Origin: an uncultured Coprococcus sp.
GTDB taxonomy: Bacteria > Bacillota > Clostridia > Lachnospirales > Lachnospiraceae
Direction of reading: 5' to 3'
Length of the DNA stretch: 64,000 nt
NCBI GenBank assembly: GCA_934247115.1
Contig: CAKQIY010000002.1
Coordinates: forward strand, 93,787 to 157,786
Shown: positions 33,310-41,947 of the stretch, piece after piece
Layout of the letters: each line of letters opens with the position of its first letter
Position numbering within the stretch: position 1 is the first letter of the stretch
Notes under the pieces: generated by a model
What the model was told of the DNA's origin: nothing
The model's input: only the letters and a program-made list of their open reading frames with translations
Databases searched by the model: none
Position numbers and translations under genes: made by a program

Positions 33310-33819
33310 ATGAATATAAACATAAGAGAGTACATGGCAGCAGATGCAGCTGCAGCATCAGAGATATGGAATCAGGTTGTTGATGACGGAGTGGCATTTC
33401 CACAAGAAGAAGACCTGTCTCCGGAAGAGGGAGATGCATTTTTCAAGGAACAGACATATACAGGAATAGCTGAGAACACAGAGAGTGGTGAGGTGGTGGG
33501 ACTCTACATACTTCATCCGAACAACGTGGGAAGATGCGGACATATATGTAACGCCAGCTATGCTGTGAGACGCGATATCCGCGGTGAACACATAGGAGAA
33601 AAGCTTGTGCTTGACTGTATCTCCATGGCAAAGAAGAAAGGCTTTGGAGTGCTCCAGTTCAATGCCGTAGTAGCATCAAATGTACATGCACTCCATCTGT
33701 ACAAGAGGATTGGATTTACTCCGCTGGGAGTCATACCGGGAGGATTTAGAATGCCTGATGGACATTACGAGGATATCATTCCGCACTATTATGACCTTAG
33801 AAAAGATACAGATCAGTAA
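33310..33819 (+). CDS. GNAT-family N-acetyltransferase
   Basis: A 169-residue acetyltransferase. Motif A is ASYAVRRDIRGEHIGEKLV (about 81-99), and there is a C-terminal LYKRIGFTPLG. The overall pattern resembles the PhnO/phosphinothricin acetyltransferase-like group, but the substrate is not assignable. The ribosome binding site is TAGGAGG ahead of ATG 33310. Confidence 0.91.
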   Translation: MNINIREYMAADAAAASEIWNQVVDDGVAFPQEEDLSPEEGDAFFKEQTYTGIAENTESGEVVGLYILHPNNVGRCGHICNASYAVRRDIRGEHIGEKLVLDCISMAKKKGFGVLQFNAVVASNVHALHLYKRIGFTPLGVIPGGFRMPDGHYEDIIPHYYDLRKDTDQ

Positions 33820-33912
33820 TGAGTTGCAGCATATGGTGTAACATCACAGAAAAATATGTTGATGTTACGATCTGACAGCGGTATACTTGTTGTCAGAGAA
33901 TTGGATATAAGT

Positions 33913-33998
33913 ATGGGGAGCTGGTGAGTTAGCCGGCTGAGAGGAGGCTGAATGCTTCGACCCACAACCTGATGCGGATAATGCCGCCGTAGGGATAC
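33913..33998 (+). ncRNA. TPP (THI-box) riboswitch
   Basis: The conserved thiamine pyrophosphate aptamer elements are present in order: GGGGAGC (33914-33921 region), GCTGAGAGG (33936-33944), GACCC (33959-33963), ACCTGATGCGGATAATGCC (33967-33985) and CGTAGGGA (33988-33995). It lies 210 bp ahead of thiC and just before a terminator. Binding of TPP should favour termination and shut off thiamine synthesis. Confidence 0.96.
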
Positions 33999-34028
33999 GT
34001 TTGATACATACATAATGATGTAAGTAAG

Positions 34029-34070
34029 AAAGAAGAGACGCATTCCCTCGTCTCTTCTTTCTTTATTTTC
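34029..34070 (+). terminator. Riboswitch expression-platform terminator
   Basis: A 12-bp perfect stem (34029-34040 with 34049-34060) is followed by CTTTATTTTC. Its position 30 nt after the TPP aptamer marks it as the regulated terminator for thiC. Confidence 0.88.
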
Positions 34071-34140
34071 ATAAGGAGGAACCCACGCAAGTGGGATATT
34101 CCTAAAGTGGCTGATTGGGGGCACCACCTTCCGCCACTAT
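34070..34140 (+). repeat. Palindromic element related to the 85-bp repeat at 58032
   Basis: It begins CATAAGGAGGAACC and forms a hairpin CCCAC-GCAA-GTGGG (34082-34095) with outer partial pairing to ATTCCT. A second hairpin follows, AGTGGC (34106-34111) with GCCACT (34133-34138). The order and the flanking CATAAGGRGGAACC...ATTCCT match the tandem units at 58032-58201, although the stem sequences differ. It sits between the riboswitch terminator and thiC. Confidence 0.5.
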
Positions 34141-34209
34141 AAAAGTGTAAGAGAAACAAATATTAGATCTGGCACAGATGTATAAAGCCGGATCAGATTG
34201 GAGGAACAG

Positions 34210-35520
34210 ATGAGAAATTACACAACACAGATGGACGCTGCAAGAAAAGGCATAGTAACTCCTGAGATCGAGAAAGTTGCCGAGAAAGAGCACATGTCCA
34301 CTGAGGCGCTGATGAAACTGGTAGGAGAGGGTAAGGTAGCGATACCAGCCAACAAGAAGCACACATGCTTAAACCCAGAGGGAGTTGGAAGCATGCTGAG
34401 GACCAAGATCAATGTCAATCTTGGCGTGTCAAGAGACTGCAAGGATTACGGTATCGAGATGCAGAAGGTTATGAGTGCTGTCGAGATGGGAGCAGAGGCG
34501 ATCATGGACCTGTCAAGCCACGGCAATACACAGCCGTTCAGACAGAAGCTCACTTCAGAGTGTCCTGCCATGATAGGAACTGTGCCGGTATATGACAGCG
34601 TTATCCACTATCAGAGAGACCTTGCGACACTGACAGCACAGGATTTCATCGATGTGGTACGTCTCCACGCGGAGGATGGAGTTGACTTCGTGACTCTCCA
34701 CTGCGGAATAACAAGAAAGACGATCGAACAGATCAAGAAACACAAGAGAAAGATGAATATAGTCAGCCGTGGCGGCAGTCTTGTATTTGCATGGATGACC
34801 ATGACAGGCAACGAGAATCCGTTCTACGAGTATTTTGACCAGATCCTTGATATATGCGAGGAATACGATGTGACAGTATCACTTGGAGATGCATGTCGTC
34901 CGGGATGTCTTGCGGACGCAACTGATGTATGTCAGATAGAGGAACTTGTCAGACTTGGAGAGCTGACAAAGCGCGCGTGGGATCATAACGTACAGGTTAT
35001 GGTTGAGGGCCCTGGACATGTGCCACTCAATCAGATAGCAGCCAATATGGAAGTTCAGAAGACACTCTGTATGGGAGCGCCATTCTACGTACTTGGACCT
35101 CTTGTCACAGATATAGCACCTGGCTATGACCATATCACAAGTGCCATAGGCGGAGCGGTCGCAGCCATGAACGGAGCAGCATTCCTCTGTTATGTCACAC
35201 CAGCAGAGCACCTTGCCCTGCCAAATGTTGACGATGTTAAGCAGGGAATCGTCGCATCCAAGATAGCAGCCCATGCGGCAGATATAGCAAAGGGGATACC
35301 TGGAGCGAGGGATATAGATGACAAGATGGCGGATGCGAGACGTGTCCTCGATTGGGATGCACAGTTTGCATGTGCCATAGATCCTGAGACTGCAAAGGAG
35401 ATCAGGGACAGCAGAAAGCCTGATGACGAGTACAGCGATACATGCAGTATGTGCGGTAAGTTCTGTGCTGTCAGATCCATGAACAAGGCGCTGTCAGGGG
35501 AATACATAGATATACTGTAA
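34210..35520 (+). CDS. thiC: Phosphomethylpyrimidine synthase
   Basis: A 436-residue radical-SAM-like enzyme converting aminoimidazole ribotide to HMP phosphate for thiamine synthesis. It is of the shorter anaerobic type. Recognisable regions are GMDLSSHGN-like AIMDLSSHGNTQPFR, FVTLHCGI, SLGDACRPGC and MVEGPGHVP. The C-terminal Fe-S motif is CSMCGKFC. ATG 34210 has GGAGG 5 nt upstream; the TTG at 34198 is not used. It is controlled by the TPP riboswitch upstream and appears monocistronic, with a terminator following. Confidence 0.97.
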   Translation: MRNYTTQMDAARKGIVTPEIEKVAEKEHMSTEALMKLVGEGKVAIPANKKHTCLNPEGVGSMLRTKINVNLGVSRDCKDYGIEMQKVMSAVEMGAEAIMDLSSHGNTQPFRQKLTSECPAMIGTVPVYDSVIHYQRDLATLTAQDFIDVVRLHAEDGVDFVTLHCGITRKTIEQIKKHKRKMNIVSRGGSLVFAWMTMTGNENPFYEYFDQILDICEEYDVTVSLGDACRPGCLADATDVCQIEELVRLGELTKRAWDHNVQVMVEGPGHVPLNQIAANMEVQKTLCMGAPFYVLGPLVTDIAPGYDHITSAIGGAVAAMNGAAFLCYVTPAEHLALPNVDDVKQGIVASKIAAHAADIAKGIPGARDIDDKMADARRVLDWDAQFACAIDPETAKEIRDSRKPDDEYSDTCSMCGKFCAVRSMNKALSGEYIDIL

Positions 35521-35549
35521 TTCCCAAGAAACTTAAAATATAAAAAGAT

Positions 35550-35589
35550 ACGGCAGTATATGTCCATCTCGGCATGTACTGCCGTTTTT
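35550..35589 (+). terminator. Terminator after thiC
   Basis: A 13-bp stem with one G-U pair (35550-35562 with 35573-35585) ends in a run of five T residues (35585-35589). Confidence 0.9.
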
Positions 35590-35743
35590 ATATGCATAAC
35601 ATGATAGATAATATATGGGAATAAGTACAAAAAAACGGGTGCTCAGCTGAAGATGTTTACTATTTTGCCTATTGTAATGCCGGGTGAACGAGTTTAGAAT
35701 AAAACCGAAAACAGGAGTAAATTATAGAAAAGAAGGGAAAAAT

Positions 35744-37096
35744 GTGAACAAAGATCTTACTGTGGGAAGGCCTGAATCCGTGCTTTGGAGATTCTGCCTG
35801 CCACTTTTCGGAAGTGTGATATTTCAGCAGCTCTATAACATAGCGGACAGCTTTGTGGCGGGGCAGTTCATAGGAGAAAATGCTCTGGCGGCGGTCGGCA
35901 ACAGCTATGAGATAACACTTATTTTCATAGCATTTGCATTTGGATGCAATATAGGCTGTTCGGTCATAGTATCCCAGCTGTTCGGGGCAAAGAAATACAG
36001 CGAGATGAAGACTGCGGTCTGGACTACTCTCATAGCAAGCGCGGTACTTGTGGCGGTTCTCATGCTGGTTGGATTCCTGCTTGGCGAGAGACTGCTGGCA
36101 CTTATTGACACCCCGGATGAGCTGATGAGGGATTCGCTTACTTATCTGAACATATACATATTGGGCGTGCCATTTTTGTTCTTCTACAATATAGCGACAG
36201 GAATATTCTCCGCGCTGGGCGACTCGAGAACACCGTTCATATTCCTTGCCATCTCATCGGTGTCCAACATAGCCGTTGATATACTGTTTGTAAAGACATT
36301 TGAGATGGGGGTAAATGGAGTTGCGTGGGCGACATTCATCTGCCAGGGCGTGAGCGCTGTGCTTGCGATAATAGTTGTGTTCAGACGTCTGGCGGCAGTC
36401 CGCACTGAGGGGAAGGTCCGTGTATTTTCGGGAAGCATGCTGGGAAAGATAGCAGTTATAGCCATACCGAGCATACTTCAGCAGAGCTTTATCTCAGTCG
36501 GAAATATAATTATTCAGAGCGTTATCAATGGGTTTGGTGCCTCTGTCATAGCGGGATATGCGGCGGCTGTAAAGCTCAACAATCTCGTCATAACGTCATT
36601 TACAACACTTGGAAATGGAATATCCAATTATACCGCACAGAATCTTGGCGCGGGTAAGATCGACAGGATAGGACAGGGACTTAAGGCTGGAATAAAACTC
36701 ATATGGGGACTATGCATACCATTTGCGGTTCTGTACTTCTTCTTTGGCCGTTATGGCATGTATCCATTTATGGAGAACAGGACAGGACTTGCCCTTGACA
36801 CGGGAGTCACGTATCTCAGGATACTGGCGCCATTCTACTTTGTAGTATCGGCAAAACTTGTAGCGGATGGAATACTAAGGGGAACAGGCATGATGGGCAG
36901 ATTCATGACATCGACATTTACGGATCTGATACTCAGGGTGGTGCTGGCGATAGTGCTGTCAAGAGTTATAGGTTCCGCCACGGGAATATGGCTGGCCTGG
37001 CCGATAGGCTGGACTATAGCAACAGTCATGTCACTGGTATTCTGCGTGAATGGTATTAAGAAGCTGAAAAGAGAAAAAACAGGGAGGATAGAATAG
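35744..37096 (+). CDS. MATE-family efflux transporter (NorM/DinF-like)
   Basis: A 450-residue, 12-helix transporter with the N-terminal signature PESVLWRFCLPLFGSVIFQQ and half-repeat features FGASVIAGYAAAVKLNN. It is a different subgroup from the minus-strand MATE at 29742. The start is GTG 35744, with AGAAGGGA six bases upstream, giving the normal family length; the upstream GTG at 35684 lacks a ribosome binding site. The YdcF-family gene starts directly after its stop. Confidence 0.92.
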   Translation: MNKDLTVGRPESVLWRFCLPLFGSVIFQQLYNIADSFVAGQFIGENALAAVGNSYEITLIFIAFAFGCNIGCSVIVSQLFGAKKYSEMKTAVWTTLIASAVLVAVLMLVGFLLGERLLALIDTPDELMRDSLTYLNIYILGVPFLFFYNIATGIFSALGDSRTPFIFLAISSVSNIAVDILFVKTFEMGVNGVAWATFICQGVSAVLAIIVVFRRLAAVRTEGKVRVFSGSMLGKIAVIAIPSILQQSFISVGNIIIQSVINGFGASVIAGYAAAVKLNNLVITSFTTLGNGISNYTAQNLGAGKIDRIGQGLKAGIKLIWGLCIPFAVLYFFFGRYGMYPFMENRTGLALDTGVTYLRILAPFYFVVSAKLVADGILRGTGMMGRFMTSTFTDLILRVVLAIVLSRVIGSATGIWLAWPIGWTIATVMSLVFCVNGIKKLKREKTGRIE

Positions 37097-37945
37097 ATGA
37101 CAGATAAAATGACTCAGAAGAGCCAAGAAGATATGAGTAAAGAAATAAACAAAGATGGTGTGGCGGTGCGTACATGGGGATATCATATATGGAGAGTTAT
37201 ATTCTGTATAATAGGCGTGCTGGGAATGCTGATGTTCATATATCCGGTGTTCAGAGGCTGTCATGTGAATATAGGAACCCTGCTGGGGACAGGCGTGTTT
37301 GCACTTCTCACATTGTATGGAGTTTTCAGGGCAAAGATAGACAAATCTGTCAGAAAGCTTTGGGATAAAAAAGCAGGAAAGGTATGCTTAAGTGTCGTGC
37401 TTGCGCTTGTAACCATTGCTCTTGCCCTTGTTGTGGTCATCACGTATCACATGGTCTATGCGGCTCATGTAAAGCCTAAACAGGATGCCACAGTCGTGGT
37501 GCTCGGATGCGCGGTTAGAGGCGGCGGTCCAAGCCTTATGCTGAGGGAGAGACTTATAGCAGCACAGGATTATCTTGAGGAGAACCCGGAGGCTGTATGC
37601 GTTGTGTCCGGTGGACAGGGTGCAGATGAGAGCATGTCGGAGGCTCAGTGCATGTATGAATACCTTACAGAGCACGGAATTGCTCCGGAGAGAATATATA
37701 TGGAAGACAAGTCCACATCCACAAGGGAGAATATAAAGTTTTCGGCTCAGATCATAGAACAGAATGACCTGCCTGACGGAATGAATATCGTGACAAATGA
37801 ATTCCATGAGTACAGGGCAAAGAGGATTGCGGAAAAGCAGGGTATAGATACGGGTTCCATAGCCGGAAGCACCGCATGGTGGCTGCTTCCGACATACTAT
37901 GTCAGGGAGATGGCAGGCATACTGTATGAGTGGATAAGCGGCTGA
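37097..37945 (+). CDS. YdcF/SanA-like (DUF218) membrane protein
   Basis: A 282-residue protein. Two or three N-terminal helices (about 28-48, 54-74 and 93-117) precede an extracellular or membrane-proximal DUF218 domain starting VVVLGCAVRGGGPS, with VVSGGQGADE, ERIYMEDKSTSTRENI and VTNEFHEYRA. The family includes ElyC and SanA, which affect envelope integrity and the lipid carrier pool. The precise role is unknown. ATG 37097 follows the MATE stop with no gap, and GGGAGG is 10 nt upstream. Confidence 0.9.
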   Translation: MTDKMTQKSQEDMSKEINKDGVAVRTWGYHIWRVIFCIIGVLGMLMFIYPVFRGCHVNIGTLLGTGVFALLTLYGVFRAKIDKSVRKLWDKKAGKVCLSVVLALVTIALALVVVITYHMVYAAHVKPKQDATVVVLGCAVRGGGPSLMLRERLIAAQDYLEENPEAVCVVSGGQGADESMSEAQCMYEYLTEHGIAPERIYMEDKSTSTRENIKFSAQIIEQNDLPDGMNIVTNEFHEYRAKRIAEKQGIDTGSIAGSTAWWLLPTYYVREMAGILYEWISG

Positions 37946-38106
37946 TACGTGGACAGGTGCGCTGCGAGGCGGACAAAGTGAATACAATGATCCGCCGGAC
38001 ACCCATGCAGGGATATTTGGTCGATATGCACAGATAACCTTGAAAAAGCCTTGTAATATTTCTTGAAAAATGCATGTAAAAACGTACTTCTAAATAGAAG
38101 AAATTA

Positions 38107-38115
38107 TGTTATAAT
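38107..38115 (+). promoter_or_regulatory. Extended -10 promoter of the transketolase genes
   Basis: TGT-TATAAT (38107-38115), with no good -35. A start near 38122 would leave about 40 nt to ATG 38162. No other feature is seen in the gap 37946-38161. Confidence 0.6.
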
Positions 38116-38161
38116 GGCTCTGTATGATACAAATACAGTATCCAGTTAAAAGGAGAACGAG

Positions 38162-38989
38162 ATGAACAAATTAGAACTTCAGAAAAAAGCTGTAGAAGTT
38201 CGCAAGGGCATTGTCACAGGTGTATACAATGCGAAGAGCGGACATCCAGGCGGCTCATTATCAGCAGCAGACCTGTTTACTTATCTTTATTTCGAGGAGA
38301 TGAATGTGGATCCTGAGAATCCTGAGGACGAGAATCGTGACAGATTCGTGCTCTCAAAGGGACACACAGCTCCGGGCTACTACGCAGCACTTGCGTTAAA
38401 AGGCTTTTTCCCAATAGAAGACTTAAAGACACTCAGACATGTTGGATCTTACCTTCAGGGACATCCTGACAAGAAGCACACCCCAGGTGTGGATATGTCA
38501 TCAGGATCACTTGGACAGGGACTTTCAGTTGCAGTAGGTATGGCACTTGCAGCCAAGATGCAGGGCAAGGATTACAGAACATACTGTCTCTGCGGTGACG
38601 GAGAGATCCAGGAGGGACAGATATGGGAGGCAGCTATGTTCGCAGGACATAGAAAGCTTGACAATCTGTGCGTTATAGTAGATAACAACAATCTTCAGAT
38701 CGACGGAACGGTTGAGGATGTATGCTCACCATATCCTATAGATGAGAAGTTCAAGGCATTCAACTTCCATGTTATCAATATCAATGGCAATGACTTTGAC
38801 GAGATCGACAAGGCATTTGCTGAGGCAAAGTCCCACAAGGGTGAGCCTACAGCGATCATCGCCCATACAGTAAAGGGCAAGGGTGTATCATTCATGGAGG
38901 ACAAGGCCGGCTGGCATGGAAAGGCTCCGAATGAAGAAGAGTACAAGATCGCCATGGAAGAACTTGAGAAGGAGGCTGCAGCATTATGA
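38162..38989 (+). CDS. Transketolase, N-terminal (TPP-binding) subunit
   Basis: A 275-residue subunit equal to the first third of a full transketolase. Features are SGHPGGSLSAADL, the KGHTAPGYYAAL region, and TPP-binding GDGEIQEGQIWEA with the NNNLQIDG end of the motif. It acts in the non-oxidative pentose phosphate pathway with the C-terminal subunit encoded next (4-nt ATGA overlap). AAAGGAG precedes ATG 38162. Its need for TPP links it functionally to thiC upstream. Confidence 0.96.
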   Translation: MNKLELQKKAVEVRKGIVTGVYNAKSGHPGGSLSAADLFTYLYFEEMNVDPENPEDENRDRFVLSKGHTAPGYYAALALKGFFPIEDLKTLRHVGSYLQGHPDKKHTPGVDMSSGSLGQGLSVAVGMALAAKMQGKDYRTYCLCGDGEIQEGQIWEAAMFAGHRKLDNLCVIVDNNNLQIDGTVEDVCSPYPIDEKFKAFNFHVININGNDFDEIDKAFAEAKSHKGEPTAIIAHTVKGKGVSFMEDKAGWHGKAPNEEEYKIAMEELEKEAAAL

Positions 38990-39924
38990 TAGAGAATAAA
39001 GCAATCGCAACCAGAGAGAGCTATGGCAATGCCTTAGTAGAGATCGCAAAGGAACATGATAATCTTGTGGTTTTAGATGCAGACCTTGCAGAGGCAACCA
39101 AGACAGTTATTTTTAAGAAGGCTTATCCGGAGCGCCACGTTGACTGTGGTATCGCGGAGGCGAACATGGCAGGAATAGCTGCCGGAATGTCGACATGCGG
39201 ATACGTTCCATTTATGAGTTCATTTGCAATGTTCGCTGCAGGACGTGCGTTTGAGCAGGTGAGAAATACTATCGGATATCCACATCTGAATGTGAAGATT
39301 GGTGCAACCCACGCAGGAATCTCAGTAGGTGAGGATGGAGCAACACATCAGTGCTGTGAGGATATCGCACTTATGAGAGAGATCCCGGGCATGGTTGTCA
39401 TTAACCCATGTGACGATGTAGAGGCCAGAGCAGCAGTCAAGGCTGCATATGAGTATGTTGGACCTGTATATCTCAGATTTGGAAGACTGGCAGTTCCAGT
39501 ACTCAATGATGAGAGCACATACAAGTTTGAGATCGGTAAGGGCGTTAAGCTCAAGGACGGCAAGGACATATCTATCGTAGCTACAGGACTTTGTGTATCT
39601 GAGGCTGTGAAGGCTGTGGATATGCTCGCTGCTGACGGTATTGATGCAGAGCTTATCAACATACACACTATCAAGCCTATCGATGAGGATATCATCGTAG
39701 AGACAGCTCAGAAGACAGGAAGAGTGTTCACAGTTGAGGAGCACTCCATCATAGGTGGTCTCGGAAGTGCTGTTGCAGAGGTGCTTGCTGAGAAGTGTCC
39801 TACAAAGCTGACAAGGATCGGTGTGAGAGATACATTTGGTGAGTCGGGCCCTGCAAAGGAACTGCTTCACAAGTATGAGCTTGATGCCGAGGGTATCTAT
39901 AAGCAGATCAAGGCTGCACTGTAG
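38986..39924 (+). CDS. Transketolase, C-terminal subunit
   Basis: A 312-residue subunit with the pyrimidine-binding domain (DLAEAT, DCGIAEANMAGIAAGM, MSSFAMFAAGRAFEQVR) and the C-terminal domain (VEEHSIIGGLGSAVAEVL). Together with the N-terminal subunit it forms the active enzyme; two-gene transketolases are common in Clostridia. It overlaps the upstream gene by 4 nt. Confidence 0.96.
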   Translation: MIENKAIATRESYGNALVEIAKEHDNLVVLDADLAEATKTVIFKKAYPERHVDCGIAEANMAGIAAGMSTCGYVPFMSSFAMFAAGRAFEQVRNTIGYPHLNVKIGATHAGISVGEDGATHQCCEDIALMREIPGMVVINPCDDVEARAAVKAAYEYVGPVYLRFGRLAVPVLNDESTYKFEIGKGVKLKDGKDISIVATGLCVSEAVKAVDMLAADGIDAELINIHTIKPIDEDIIVETAQKTGRVFTVEEHSIIGGLGSAVAEVLAEKCPTKLTRIGVRDTFGESGPAKELLHKYELDAEGIYKQIKAAL

Positions 39925-40019
39925 TCGTGATGTTATAATTGGGACTACATGGCAGATATATAAGCTGAAACAGCTGAGACTAAATATCTGCGAAAGACAT
40001 AGAGCGTTATATACAGATG

Positions 40020-40048
40020 GGGGGAGCCTGCCGGTGGCAGGCTCTTTC
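40020..40048 (+). terminator. Terminator after the transketolase genes
   Basis: A 9-bp G+C-rich stem (40024-40032 with 40036-40044, 3-nt loop) is followed by TTTCC. The T-tract is short. The remaining gap to bioB shows no clear promoter. Confidence 0.7.
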
Positions 40049-40182
40049 CATATATACGTATGGGTAGGCTGATGTCCGGTAAAACATACCGTGTACATCC
40101 GGCTGATACCAGAAGTTACAATACACAAGGGCTGAAGACCAGATGAAACTGGAGAACTTTACAGAAGAGAGGTAGAAATCAT

Positions 40183-41169
40183 ATGGGCAGAGAGTATGTA
40201 GAGGAACTTAAGACCCGTGTGCTAAGCGGCGGAGCGGAGATCACATATGACGAGGCTCTTAAGCTTGCACATGAGGATCTGGATATACTGGCGGCTTCAG
40301 CAAATGAAATAAGAGAGCATTTCTGCGGAGACCGGTGCGATGTGTGTTCGGTCATAAGCGTGAAGGAGGGCAGATGCACAGAGAACTGTAGATACTGTGC
40401 ACAGTCCAGGATAGCGAAGAAGGATATACCAGAGATAAATCTGCTTGGTAATGCAGTGGTGACTGAGGGCGCAGACGTGGACTACGGCAAGGGAAGCTTC
40501 AGGTACTGCCTTGTGGCTGAGGGCAGGAGACTTTCAAAGCGGGAGGTTGAGCTTGCTGAGAAAACGGTCAAGGATATACACGACAATGTGGATATCAACA
40601 TATGCGCGTCATTTGGCCTGCTGGATCGGGAGGACTTCACGAAGCTCAAGAATGCGGGACTTACGATGATACACAACAATCTTGAGACATCGCCGGCATA
40701 TTTCCCGGAGGTGTGTACCAGTCACACACAGGAACAGAAGAAGGCGACAATACGCGCTGCAAAGGCTGCGGGACTCATGGTGTGCAGTGGCAGTCTGTTC
40801 GGCATGGGAGAGACACTTGAGGACAGGGTGGCACTTGCATTTGAACTCAGAGAGCTTGGGGTGGATTCGGTTCCGATGAACCTCCTCAATCCGAGGGAGG
40901 GGACGCCGTTCTATGACAAGACACCTCTCACTGAGGAGGAGTACGTTAGAACGATAGCAGTATACAGATTTGTCATGCCGAAGGTCATGATAAGGCTTGC
41001 AGCCGGACGTGGCAGATATGATGACAACGGCGAGGCTGCACTTGCCGCCGGGGCAAATGCGGTTATAAGTGGAGACTTCCTCACAACAGATGGAACATCG
41101 TTCGACCTTGACTTTGACATGATAAGAAGAAATGGATTTGTCACGGACAGAGTGCATTTGACAGAGTGA
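40183..41169 (+). CDS. bioB: Biotin synthase
   Basis: A 328-residue radical SAM enzyme inserting sulfur into dethiobiotin. The [4Fe-4S] motif CTENCRYC uses Cys65, Cys69 and Cys72. Other features are YCLVAEGR, NICASFGLL, THNLETS-like IHNNLETSPAYF, and NLLNPREGTPF. The length is normal. No bioA, bioD or BirA gene is adjacent. AGAGAGG precedes ATG 40183. A hotdog-fold protein gene follows 100 bp downstream. Confidence 0.95.
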   Translation: MGREYVEELKTRVLSGGAEITYDEALKLAHEDLDILAASANEIREHFCGDRCDVCSVISVKEGRCTENCRYCAQSRIAKKDIPEINLLGNAVVTEGADVDYGKGSFRYCLVAEGRRLSKREVELAEKTVKDIHDNVDINICASFGLLDREDFTKLKNAGLTMIHNNLETSPAYFPEVCTSHTQEQKKATIRAAKAAGLMVCSGSLFGMGETLEDRVALAFELRELGVDSVPMNLLNPREGTPFYDKTPLTEEEYVRTIAVYRFVMPKVMIRLAAGRGRYDDNGEAALAAGANAVISGDFLTTDGTSFDLDFDMIRRNGFVTDRVHLTE

Positions 41170-41269
41170 CATGTCTGTGGCATGACTCAACAGTGTGAGT
41201 AAGTTGGTATATTTGTGACATGTAATGTCATGAAATTGTAGTTACAGATGGAAAAGGAGAAGATATATT

Positions 41270-41848
41270 ATGAAGATTTATGACAGGATCATGGGACTTG
41301 GAACAAAGATGACAGACATGGATGCATCCACATATCAGGGCGCATTCATAGGCAAGATATCCTACACAGTAGACAGAGAGAAGGCAGAGGCTGCCGACAG
41401 CATCACATATGAGTATGGCGATGTGAAGGAGAATGCTTTCATGTACATACTCTCAATACTTGGTAAAGTAGATGGAGAGGAGATTCCTGTTGAGAAGATG
41501 ACCATCACACTCGTAAAGGCGTCTGACAAGGAAAAGGATATCAAGAGAGTGGAGAAGGCTGAGTATGAGGATGAGAAGCCGTTCCACACATTTACAAAGG
41601 AAGAGGTTTATGCATTCAGCAAGGAGACAGGAGACGAGAATAAGATTCACCTCACAGACCATCCTGTAGTCCAGGGAATGCTGCTTCTCCGCACAGCAGC
41701 GTGTGCACACGAGGACTTGAAGAGACTTGATGTAAAGTTTGTGGAGCCTTCATACGCAGAGGAAGAGCTCATGTGGGGCAGCAACGGTAGAGAGCTCGTG
41801 CTCTATGCAGATGGCTATGTCAAGGCATCATTTAAGGTTGTAAAGTAA
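41270..41848 (+). CDS. MaoC-like hotdog-fold protein
   Basis: A 192-residue protein. The C-terminal part (about 105-190) has the hydratase-2/MaoC pattern FTKEEVYAFSKETGDENKIH with the Asp and His of the GD-x-N-x-IH active site, then VVQGMLLLRTAA. The N-terminal half is a more divergent second hotdog-like segment. Such proteins hydrate enoyl thioesters or act as thioester-binding subunits. Proximity to bioB might hint at a fatty-acyl/pimeloyl step, but this is speculative. AAAAGGAG precedes ATG 41270. Confidence 0.72.
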   Translation: MKIYDRIMGLGTKMTDMDASTYQGAFIGKISYTVDREKAEAADSITYEYGDVKENAFMYILSILGKVDGEEIPVEKMTITLVKASDKEKDIKRVEKAEYEDEKPFHTFTKEEVYAFSKETGDENKIHLTDHPVVQGMLLLRTAACAHEDLKRLDVKFVEPSYAEEELMWGSNGRELVLYADGYVKASFKVVK

Positions 41849-41874
41849 GATCATACATATATACAGATCAAAAT

Positions 41875-41932
41875 AAAAGCACATAATACGTCGTGCCATA
41901 CCAGTATGGTATATAACGTATTATGTGCTTTT
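41875..41932. terminator. Bidirectional terminator (copy 1)
   Basis: A perfect 17-bp stem (41875-41891 with 41916-41932), starting AAAA and ending TTTT, encloses an inner hairpin CCATAC/GTATGG. It serves the plus-strand hotdog gene and the minus-strand GH25 gene. A nearly identical copy lies at 44400. Confidence 0.9.
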
Positions 41933-41947
41933 GTTATTATAAAAAGA

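Noticed and set aside
34070..34140. Second riboswitch in tandem with the TPP riboswitch
   Set aside because: It lacks any known aptamer core and better matches the palindromic repeat family seen at 58032.
39322..40128. Antisense reading frame of 268 codons across the transketolase C-terminal gene
   Set aside because: It overlaps a certain gene, its product is rich in Cys, Leu and His without any recognisable domain, and it has no ribosome binding site.
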